Position numbers and translations under genes: made by a program | Source of the DNA: Halicephalobus mephisto | Taxonomy: Eukaryota > Nematoda > Chromadorea > Rhabditida > Panagrolaimidae | Assembly (NCBI GenBank): GCA_009193035.1 | Contig: SWDT01000010.1 | Span: 558,001 to 622,000, forward strand | Reading direction: 5' to 3' | DNA length: 64,000 nt | Shown: one piece after another, positions 55,285-64,000 of the stretch | Position numbering within the stretch: the first letter of the stretch is position 1 | How the letters are laid out: each line of letters opens with the position of its first letter | The notes under the pieces: model-generated | Databases searched by the model: none | Told to the model about the DNA's origin: nothing | The model's input: only the letters and a program-made list of their open reading frames with translations

Positions 55285-55385
55285 TAGTCGAACTTGGATA
55301 TAAAGTATCTATTTAGGACCGGACAAAGCATATTATAAGAAAGGATATATTATATCGGGGGGTATCTTATATCCAAGTTCTACTG
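55285..55385 (+). mobile_element. Pogo/Tigger-like MITE B, shorter copy
   Basis: Same ends (first base mutated: TAGTCGAACTTGGATATAAA; end CCAAGTTCTACTG), flanked by TA. About 100 bases, lacking the inner part of copy A. Both share TATCTATTTAGGACCGGACA. Confidence 0.85.
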
Positions 55386-55392
55386 TATTTTC

Positions 55393-55625
55393 ACATGTAG
55401 AAATTAATCCTTATAGATGAATAGAGCGTCGTGCACCCCATATGGCCTGATCTAGAAGTTTTTAAGCTTATCCAGACAGAACATCGAATAATACTTAGAA
55501 ATTATCCGAGATTACGAAATAACTGTCGTGCAAGTTAAAATTGTCACGTAGGTTACTATAGTTTCTAAAAACTTAAAAATTCATCTCAAGACAGTTACAT
55601 AAAAAGTTCATATGTGGTTTTTACA
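55393..55625 (+). repeat. Decayed dispersed repeat, intergenic copy
   Basis: Carries AATTAATCCTTATAGATGAA, CCAGACAGAACATCG, AAATTGTCACGTAGGTTACT and CTCAAGACAGTTACAT. Related copies lie in introns at 36.8, 39.4, 44.5 and 51.1 kb. Directly adjoins MITE B. Confidence 0.65.
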
Positions 55626-58600
55626 GTAATATAACAGACATTTGTATCCATTACAATCGATACTTAAATTAAGTACTTGTGTGGTTAGACCAGACAAAAA
55701 CGAACTTCAAAGTACGGGGAAATTACGAGACAGACTAGTCGAGAGTCCTCGCGTAGTTGACCGGTTAAAAATAAAAAATTAAGTTGACATTGAGAGTATT
55801 AGTTACAGTTCGAGGAACCACGTTTCAAAACAATACCATAATGAGGGTAACTTACGTAAAACTCCACTTTAAAATTCTTTAGAAACACAGAAGGTCTTTC
55901 CCGATGTTTTTTGTGAAATGAATAACTTGGGATTTACCACTGAGAACAAACGTTACAAATGAAAATTAAAAAAATACGTTGCCAAGCAGCAGAATTCCAA
56001 GTAGAAATTGAATAAATTTCGCTTAGATTGCTAGGGAGGCCTGGACCTCGACTCCACGGGAAATCTTCGATGCCCTAAAGGTATTCAATGAAAATGCAAA
56101 TGAGTATTTGGATTCTGGATTTTTCCATTTTAGGAAATTGACAGATCAACGAAATATGTATTCCATTCGCGGTCAGCTTGTATTTACATTGCTTGAGGCT
56201 CTTCGTTTAAATATGGTGGATCGGAGAGGAAACGATAAAAAACGTTCAAGTTCGATCTTGACCGAAAGGAAGCGTTTTTCGAGTGCAAAGAGTAAACAAT
56301 CAATTCTACCGTCTGAGTGAATTTCATAGGGATCTGTTTATAAAAATAGGAACAAATAAAGTGAGGTCAAATGGATTAAGGATAAATATAAGCCAATCAC
56401 GAAGAAAAAGATATTTTTCAAAAAAACATTTCGGGATTTTCAACTTAAATAAATTTTTACAAAAATAAAAAAATGTGAAAATTCGTTATTTATTCTGAAA
56501 TTCTCAAATTTCGCAAAAAAATTGGATTTTCGGATTTAAAAAATCAAATATGTGAAGTCTGATATTTATAAATAACTTTATTCAGATCTCTTTTATCCTT
56601 CAGACCTCCATATTGAACCGAGTGTATTCATCTTTTTCTTCCACATTTCGGCTCAAATTTTTAAAGATCAACAAAGAACTATGCCAAATGCCAAATTTTC
56701 ACTATTGGTTCCATTTCGTAACAAACATATGTTACACGAGCTCCATAAGGATTGTTTTGTTTACAAAGAAACCAAATAAACCCAAAAAATTAAAATACAA
56801 CAACTAAGAAGCTTTGTCAGGAAACTATTGATAAACATAACTGTTCAGGGTATTTTTTGTTGATGAAATTCCGAATATAAACAAGTAAAAAATCAATGAA
56901 GAATTTTTTCAAAAATTACAATTTTCATAATGGAAAAACAACGATGAAAAACGGAATTTTCGGATTGAGGAATTTAATTTTTCCAAAAATAAAGAACTAT
57001 TCGAATACCGTTCCAAAAAACAAATCGGATCAAAGGTAATTTCAGTTCCGATAATTACCTAAAAATGAACTGCTAACAGGAATAGGAAGGACTAAAGTAA
57101 GTCCATTCTTTGAAAAAATACAAAGTGTCAAATGGATCGTAAAAGCAACATCCGGCGAGATATGTTTTTCAATACAGACGGGATCAAAAAATTGATAAAA
57201 AAGATACTAGTAAAGTAAAACAAAAATCGTATTTTCAAAAATATTACAAAATTCTAACTTTTATCAAATAAAATCCGTCAAGAGACTTTAATCTCAGCGT
57301 CATGAATTGAAGAAAGTAGAAACATTGAAAAATGGTCCTGAGAAGAAAACTGTTTTCCAAATTGGGAAAGGCTAAAAAGTTAAATAAAGTGGCTTCCTCC
57401 TTTGGAATTCTAAAAGTATTACAAAATGTTATTAAATTTTAGAAACAGAATCCACTATAAGCCTTGGATTTCAGTATCATTTGTTTAATAAATTGAAAAA
57501 AAACAAAAAAATCAACAAATAGTTCTGAAAAAAGGTTTTTTTTAATTGAAGAAAAGCTAAAAAGTTAAATAAAATGACTTCCTCCTTTGGAATTCTAAAC
57601 ATATCGAGATCACGGTCGCTTTCTTGTCCGAAAAATGACAGAAATGTTATCATCGATTGAACAAACACGTTATTAAAAAGAAACGCGTCAAGCTCAGCAC
57701 TCAATGAGCATGATGGAATGGAAAAGGATTAGCCCAAAAATGAATTGATTGAATATAATTAAAATAACAGACTCTATTTAGAAAGATCAATAAATGCCAC
57801 TGCTGTCGAATTGGAAAGTCAAAAAACTCAGATCCTCTTTCCGGAAGGTAAACCTTGTTTCCTATTTCCACGGCACAGTGACGAAAGCGCTGAAAACCGA
57901 TGTCTATTTACTTGTCGAGCTCCTGCAAAGTCCAATATCAACCAAGCCCAGGAAAAGAATATGAATGTTTGCATTTTGAAGACGTCTGATGCAAAAACAC
58001 AGTACTGCCGGTTTCTATCTTAGATATAGACCTGGATTTTTGACGCAAGATGTCCATCGAAAACAAGAGTCAGAGATAATTTTAATCATTGTTTTTCTGA
58101 ACTCGGTGAATTTTTAATGTCGTGGAATTCGGCTGAAATACACGGGGGTGGACTGTAAATGATCAGGAATAAAATTTGACGTACAAATGTGCATAAAAAA
58201 ATCAAAAATTAAAAATCAAAAAAGTTACAGATGGCTAAAGAAAAAAGTATTTGGACTTTTCAGATTTAGCAAATTTTTTTTGCAAAATTTTTAACAAGAA
58301 AATTAATATTTGATTCTGTCGTTTTTGGTCTGAAGTGAAAAAAGTTAAAAAAAACAAAAATGATCGAATTTTAATAGAAAAAATTTGAAACAACGGATTT
58401 ATAAAAAATAAAAATAATCAGATTTACTACAATAGAAGATAAATCCAAAAAGCTTTAGTGAGATATCTCAATTTGTTACAATTTCGAACTATAACTTTAA
58501 AATTCCGAATCTCTAAAAGCGAAAAATAAAATATTTTAAATATACTATAACCTTTTAATTTTCTGCAGAAGAATCTCAGCTATATCTTCTGCAATGTCTT

Positions 58601-59130
58601 CTATTCATTCCATTTCCCTTTTTACCTACTTCATTTCGTCTAATTACCTCCTGGAAATTAGTTCACGTCACAAATTTCATGCTAGCATAATTCAATAAAT
58701 AAGACCATGTACAGTTTATCGAAAAAGTGAAATCGCATCGACGGCGAACTTGAAAAGAAAGAAGATAGGCGAAAGGATCTCTCCGATTCATGATCCGGAT
58801 CAAATTGGGCTGAAACAAGCCCGATAGAAAAAAGAAAGCTAATTATGTTCGTAAAAAAGTTCAAAGTTCCGGTCCAAAATTGGTTATTCCATTTATTTTC
58901 GAACAAACGAGTATATTTACAGGATTTTTTACATAGGATTTGTGGCAGATCAAAATAACGATTTTTAATTTTGATCGAAGTAGGATATGGAATGGATTAT
59001 TGCCATATTAAGTTATTTTTAATCGACAAAAATTGTACTTTTACAAGCAATTAATTGAAAGGATAAAAACAGAGCACTAGAGGGCATTGGAATTACTAAG
59101 TTTTTAGGATTGATCTGAAAATACGTAGAT

Positions 59131-60262
59131 TGGATAACAGGAATGAGTTATTACATTAGTGAAAGTTAATTTTCCAATTTATTCATTGATAAGTACTGTG
59201 TGATTTTTATGTAATTTTTCAATAAATATGTCGTTGATTTGTGTTTGTACTACTGTAAACTACATTTTGTTACTTACTAATGCATGCATTAACAACATAA
59301 TTCAAAATTAATAGAGATTTATTTGTGCAAAGTCCGAAAAGAACAGTCATATAGTGTTGTTTCGCATTTTTCGCCAGTTTTCGTAGAAGATCCGTAACTT
59401 TAAGTTCATATTGTGTAGAGAGAGATCTAAGAAGTACTTTAGAGAAACTTTGAACAAAATCTAAATTATTTAAAAATTAAAAACTAGAAAATTTTAATAA
59501 ACATGTTATTTATCGAAAGTTTTTGTACGAAGCAAAATCTCAAACTATAAAATTTTCGAAAATTATTATAAAATTAATAAATGCAATCCAAATATTTCAT
59601 AATTCAAAAAGGGATTTCTGTAGAGGATTCTCGTTTTTTCGACAAAACTTAATATGTGCAATTTTCTTCTTTTCAGATTGATATATGTAAGCTGTTGAGA
59701 AAAAGATAAATTTAAACAAAAAAATCACGAATATTGAATTTTATTGTAAGATTTACAGGAACCTACTATAACGATTATTCTTTAAGTCACGAAATGTTTG
59801 GATTGAATTTATTAATTTTGTAATGTTTAAAACTTTTTAGTTTCTGATTTTTTAATATAAAATCTTTTGATACTTGACATCTTTCAAAATTTTTGTATTT
59901 TTGTATTTTTCAATTTTTAAAATTTGTCTAGATTGCATTTGATTCGGATTTATTTTAAAATATTTTTTAGATCTTCCAACACAAGCTAAGAACATAATTT
60001 TTTCATATCTACATAAAACGTGTGTCAAAAATGATAAATAACATTGAATCAGATTTCTCTTCAAATTTTGCACAAATAAATCTATTAATTTTGAATTATG
60101 TTGTTAATGCATGCATTAGTAAGTAACAAAATGTAGTTTACAGTAGTACAAACACAAATCAACGACATGTATTTATTAAAAAATTACACAGTACTTATCA
60201 ATAGATAAATTGGAAAATTAACTTTCACTTATGTAATAACTTATTCCTGTTATTCAGCTTTC
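59131..60262. mobile_element. Foldback element with about 200-base inverted arms
   Basis: The left arm (about 59131-59335) and right arm (about 60065-60262) are inverted complements at roughly 90 percent by eye. They share GGATAACAGGAATGAGTTAT, GTTGATTTGTGTTTGTACTA, AATGCATGCATTAACAACAT and AGATTTATTTGTGCAAA. The 730-base middle is AT-rich without an open frame. Long arms with a short non-coding centre fit a non-autonomous foldback or MULE-like transposon just upstream of the P450 promoter. Confidence 0.85.
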
Positions 60263-60279
60263 CTATAAGTTTATACAAC

Positions 60280-60552
60280 AGGTGAATTAAAATAGTCTTT
60301 GATTTTGGTAAAAAATTAATTGTACTTTTATGTTGACTTTTTCAGAAAACCATTTATTTAAAAGTTCTAATCGATTTCATCATTTTTGTAGTCCGTAATG
60401 CATCACAGGCCAAAAGGTTAATTTTCTCAAGTACTCGCGTTGTTCTTTTGGTCTTTTGGACAAACTGGCTTGTTTATCGATAGATGGATGCGAGTATAAA
60501 ACACGTGCAGTACTGAACAGAGAAAAAAGTTTCTCTTGCTGATTGAAGAACA
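60280..60552 (+). promoter_or_regulatory. P450 promoter region
   Basis: TATA-like GAGTATAAAACACG lies about 55 bases before the start codon, preceded by TTTTGGACAAACTGGCTTG and TTTATTTAAAAGTTC. The same order of elements occurs at 1.83-2.4 kb. Confidence 0.55.
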
Positions 60553-62117
60553 ATGTTCCTCCAAGTATTTGTTGCTTTTTGGGCAATTTTCTTATTCCAT
60601 CAACTTTATTGGAGAAGACGAGGCTTACCTCCCGGTCCGATCCCTTATCCAATCATAGGGAATATCCCTCAATTGGATCCTAATAATATAGAAAAACAAT
60701 TGCTCCAGTGGAAGAAGAAGTACGGAAATGTGATAACCGTCTGGATGCCTGATCCTCAAATCGTTGTTGGAGATGTGGAGGTGAATTTCGGTTTTTTAAT
60801 TTTAATTTAAAATTAATTTAGACGATGAAAGAGTTCCTCAGAAACTCAGAAGCTTACGCTGGAAGACCGACTTTCAACCTCATGAAGTTCTTCGTTGGTG
60901 GAAATTACGGATTAGTTTTTAGTGATGATAGTTTTTGGAAAAGTCAGAGACGTTTTGCGCTTCATGTTCTGAGAGATTTTGGATTTGGGAAGCCTATATT
61001 GGAAAATACGATCATAGATCAGGCCAATGAAATGACCAAATCTCTGAAGGAGTTGAACGGAAAGCCAATCGAAATGACGAAGATAATCACTGTAAGTTTC
61101 CTAGAATCTGAGAAATTTTCTATTGTTAATTATTTTCAGACGGCTGTAGGCAACATCATCCATCAATTGACCTTTGGGTGGACAGTTCCACTTGAAAGCG
61201 ACTACATTATGAACTTCCGCAAGAACCTCTTAGATGCCATAGAGGTCTTCCTCCACCCAATAGGGTTCCTGTGTGAGATCTGGAAAGGTTTCATAGTCCT
61301 TGATCCACTTTTCAATAACATTTTAAAGAAGTCATTAAAGAAGAACGATGTGATCATTGATGAAGTCAAAGAAGAAATCAAAAAACATCGGGAAACTATC
61401 GACTACAATTCAGAACCAAGAGATTACATTGATGCTTTTTTGATAGAACAACGCCGTCAGAAGGCAGAAAACGAAGCACACGGTGAATGGAGCGATAGCC
61501 AACTGATTGGAGCCGTTTACGACTTATTCGGAGCAGGAATGGAGACGACTTCAAGCTCAACCAGGGCTTTTATCCTTTATATGATCAATTATCCGGAAAT
61601 TCAGAAAAAAATCCACGAAGAAATTGATCAAGAAATCGGAAGAGACAGAGCCATTACGATGTCCGATCAAGTGAAATTACCGTATCTACAAGCCTGTATT
61701 CAAGAACTTCAAAGAATCGCTGTTCTCCTTGCTTTGAACGTTCAACATAAAACTACAGAGGAAGTTGTCATAGATGGTTACAGGTTGCCTAAGGGGATGA
61801 CAATTATTCCGCAATTCCCAAGTGTCCATCTAGATGAAAACCATTTCAAAAATCCGCAGCAATTTGATCCAACTAGACACTTGAATGAGGATAATCGCTA
61901 TATGAAAAACGACAAGGTCACTCCATTTTCCGTAGGAAAGAGATCCTGTCTTGGAGAAAGTCTAGCAAGAATGGAATTGTTTTTATTCATCGCGAATCTG
62001 TTCCAGAACTTTGAGTTCAAGGAAGAAATTGAAGGCAAATATCCAGAACTTAAATTTAACCTTGGATTTATAAAGTCACCTGCTGTATTTAATACAAGAG
62101 CTATTTATCGTGTATAA
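60553..62117 (+). CDS. Cytochrome P450, CYP33-like (CYP2 clan)
   Basis: Exons 60553-60780, 60822-61091 and 61140-62117, all phase 0, give 491 residues, normal for microsomal P450s. A hydrophobic N-terminal anchor (FLQVFVAFWAIFLFHQLYW) is followed by the proline hinge LPPGPIPYPIIGN. WKSQRRFALHVLRDFGFGK is the helix C region with WxxxR. The I-helix reads FGAGMETTSSS, the K-helix ExxR is in CIQELQRIA, the PERF-like region is PQQFDPTRHL, and the heme loop FSVGKRSCLGESLARMEL holds the axial Cys. It should be an ER monooxygenase of lipophilic endogenous or foreign compounds. In nematodes the GLPPGP and FSVGKRxCLGE pattern is typical of the CYP33 group. Member not identified. Intact and probably functional. 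Confidence 0.92.
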
Positions 62118-62690
62118 AGTGATATATTAATAAAAAAACAAAGATAATACGATCAGCGATAGAAGTTCATTTTTTAATAGTTGAATTAAACATCTGCATT
62201 TGGAGATTTATTCTTGCATTTTAAAATGAAGTTTTTAGTGAAAGTTTTCAGAAAACTGGAAACAAAGTCTATAAATATTTTAAACAAACTAAACGTAGGA
62301 ATTATAAAATGCTAAATATTCAACCTTATATAGATTAATTGCATAAAGCCTGTTCTAAAAATAATTCTCAAATATTTTAAAATTAGGACTTTAAAAACCC
62401 TTCAAAAAAAATAATTAAAATCAATCTGAACCATATTTTTTTATTAACTCGTTTCTCAAATTAAATTTGAATCGACTAAAACACAATATTTGCAAACATT
62501 TTATTTTTAACTTTGTCAATATTCTGCCTCTGTATTTTTTCGAAAAAAGTTCAATGGTGAAATACTGATCAATGTTGTCCTAGCAGATTACTCCCTGAGA
62601 GCTGTGTTATTCAGAGGAACTGAAACAGCTTCGATTTTTCCAATCAATAATTTATTCTTACAATCATTATGCCAATCCCAACATCAGTAA
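62118..62690. other. Convergent intergenic region
   Basis: AT-rich 3' flanks of the P450 and chemoreceptor genes, with a P450 poly(A)-type ATTAATAAAA just after the stop. No gene seen. Confidence 0.5.
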
Positions 62691-63719
62691 TCACGTCTTA
62701 CTATAATTAATATGAGTTGTGAAAATAAGATTCTTCTTTCTATATCTCAATGCCGTACTTATAATGAAGATCCTGTAAGGTGTGATGGTGACCAAAGTGA
62801 CCAAATTGTCGAAGATGGGAAAGGACCAAATAAAAATAATGGGAATAATTAGAAACCCGGGAGAAAGACCCAATAGTCCTCCAACAATCAAGAATATTGC
62901 TGGGACAAATACGAGAAGACACATTGATATGCATTGGAAAACCAGACAACGGAAGAGCATCAAGTGATTTAATCGGGTTCTCTTTGACAAGGAAGACATT
63001 GTTTGTTTAATTTTCCTTGCACATAAAATAAAAAATATGGCAAAAATAACCAAATAAATAACGATGAAAGGTCCAACGAGAAAAACAGGAGGAAGAATTT
63101 CATTCAATACAACGGAGATTAGAACTTGTGGTTGATTTAATAAAATGTCTCCTTTAATAATGTAATGACTAATAATTGCTGCGGTTTCTTCTGATGATCT
63201 CAATACTTTTCCGCAGAAAATATAATATATTACAGTTAAACTGATATAGATAAATACACAACTAAAAAATAAAACATAATAATTCGAATTTCGGTAAAAT
63301 GGAAGATTTATCTGTGTAAGATTGTTCATCGCAAATAGTCTTTCGACCAACATGCACAAGAAGCATAGCAATATCCCCAAGCCTGACAGTATTGCTATAG
63401 TTGCCAATATTAAGGTAGTAAATTCACTGATTGGAGTGAGTAGTCCTTGAGGATATATTATCAGATAAACAGGAATTATCACTGGCTTCAGAAGTACTAT
63501 AGCCAATTCAACAACAGCATTACAGAAGGTATACAGTAGTAGGTAGGTTCTAAATTTGTGCATTGAAGGAGGGCTTTTGAAATAAACCACGAATAGAACG
63601 ATCCCTGACAAGATCACTCCGAATATTCCGATTACTGACATTAGTACCTTAAACCACTGAATTATGGAAGTCGAATAAACGGTATCTAGTTCTAGGATTG
63701 GGAAATTGGGTTCTGACAT
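62691..63719 (-). CDS. Serpentine chemoreceptor, Str superfamily-like (7TM GPCR)
   Basis: A single open frame of 342 residues from ATG 63719. Seven hydrophobic segments are visible: VLMSVIGIFGVILSGIVLFV, LLLYTFCNAVVELAIVLL, LILATIAILSGLGILLCFLC, YVLFFSCVFIYISLTVIYYI, VFLVGPFIVIYLVIFAIFFI, MCLLVFVPAIFLIVGGLLGL and a last one ending FPIFDNLVTLVTITPYRIF. The PYR near the end of TM7 and the short N-terminus fit nematode Str-superfamily receptors (srh/sri/str group). VERLFA after TM3 replaces the DRY-type motif. Such receptors act in sensory neuron cilia. Unlike most worm chemoreceptor genes, no intron interrupts the frame. The upstream sequence (63720-64000) is AT-rich with no further gene. Confidence 0.88.
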   Translation of the reverse strand: MSEPNFPILELDTVYSTSIIQWFKVLMSVIGIFGVILSGIVLFVVYFKSPPSMHKFRTYLLLYTFCNAVVELAIVLLKPVIIPVYLIIYPQGLLTPISEFTTLILATIAILSGLGILLCFLCMLVERLFAMNNLTQINLPFYRNSNYYVLFFSCVFIYISLTVIYYIFCGKVLRSSEETAAIISHYIIKGDILLNQPQVLISVVLNEILPPVFLVGPFIVIYLVIFAIFFILCARKIKQTMSSLSKRTRLNHLMLFRCLVFQCISMCLLVFVPAIFLIVGGLLGLSPGFLIIPIIFIWSFPIFDNLVTLVTITPYRIFIISTALRYRKKNLIFTTHINYSKT

Positions 63720-64000
63720 GCTTACAAACAACGATGTTGAGTAAAATAAACTTGTGTCTCGGGTTTTATCGTGAAAGATCCAGGTGAAAATTTAATCAAC
63801 TTTTGAGAAATGTTCTCCGGTTGCCACATTAAAAATAACAGGTGAATAAATTCATTTCTTAACATAATTTACATGCATTTTCAGGTTAATTAAATATTGT
63901 AATAATTATTTTCAATATATTTAATGATCAAGAAATTTTTGTAAAAGAATTTTTTTACCGATTTTGGGTGAGATAAAATATTATATAAGATTCTAGATTT

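Larger units (their letters stand above)
52173..60552. other. 8.4 kb gene-poor AT-rich region
   Basis: No frame here resembles a protein family or shows phase-compatible exons, in contrast to the one gene per 2-3 kb elsewhere. The longest frames (about 100 codons at 53383-53691 minus and 52686-52985 minus) are composition-driven. Recognisable content is mobile: two pogo-like MITEs (55.06-55.39 kb), a dispersed repeat (55.40-55.62 kb) and a long foldback element (59.13-60.26 kb). The final 250 bases before 60553 are the P450 promoter. Confidence 0.6.

Noticed and set aside
1..64000. tRNA or spliced-leader RNA genes
   Set aside because: No B-box GGTTCGANNCC with a matching cloverleaf and no SL1/SL2 leader sequence were found by eye on either strand. 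Short or diverged genes could be missed.

Overview
The window is nuclear DNA from a free-living rhabditid nematode, most likely Caenorhabditis or a close relative. The evidence is AT-rich DNA, many 40-60 base introns starting GTAAGT, closely spaced same-strand genes with trans-splice-type acceptors, and nematode families: a WAGO-type Argonaute, a TWK potassium channel, a CYP33-like P450, a serpentine chemoreceptor and a FLYWCH/MULE gene. Gene models below were spliced by hand from reading frames, splice sites and family similarity recalled from knowledge. No database search was possible.

Layout. 0-1.5 kb: FLYWCH/MULE transposase-like gene (minus) cut by the window edge, flanked by a GC-rich minisatellite. 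1.8-2.4 kb: non-coding block resembling the promoter of the P450 gene 58 kb away. 2.8-9.0 kb: probable operon of TSR1 (40S maturation) and WASHC4/SWIP (endosomal WASH complex). 9.8-12.4 kb: divergent CMGC kinase with altered catalytic residues. 12.7-15.0 kb: secreted Cys-rich gene with unresolved splicing. 15.1-21.0 kb: five minus-strand genes with 95-250 base gaps, a likely operon in the order eL42, CCHC zinc-knuckle protein, DHFR, ADP-glucokinase, mitochondrial malonyl transacylase. 22.4-26.7 kb: rpn-5 diverging from a METTL2-NSUN5 operon. 27.2-30.7 kb: rpn-7 followed by cyn-15, diverging from vps-18 (31.0-34.1 kb). 34.5-37.5 kb: METTL23-like methyltransferase fused in frame to N-acetylglucosamine kinase. 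37.7-42.8 kb: TWK channel and a four-TM protein, with three copies of one MITE. 42.9-50.1 kb: unrecognised protein, degenerate DEAD-box protein and WAGO Argonaute. 50.7-52.2 kb: glucuronyltransferase. 52.2-60.5 kb: gene desert with pogo-like MITEs, decayed repeats and a foldback element. 60.5-63.7 kb: P450 and chemoreceptor.

Most genes are conserved housekeeping functions (ribosome and tRNA/rRNA modification, proteasome lid, endosome/lysosome traffic, one-carbon and amino-sugar metabolism) in dense clusters. The edges and the 52-60 kb block carry rapidly evolving families and mobile DNA. The observations most worth following are the methyltransferase-kinase fusion, the Argonaute/pseudo-helicase/unknown-protein cluster, the kinase with altered catalytic residues and the five-gene operon with an internal E2F-like site at DHFR.
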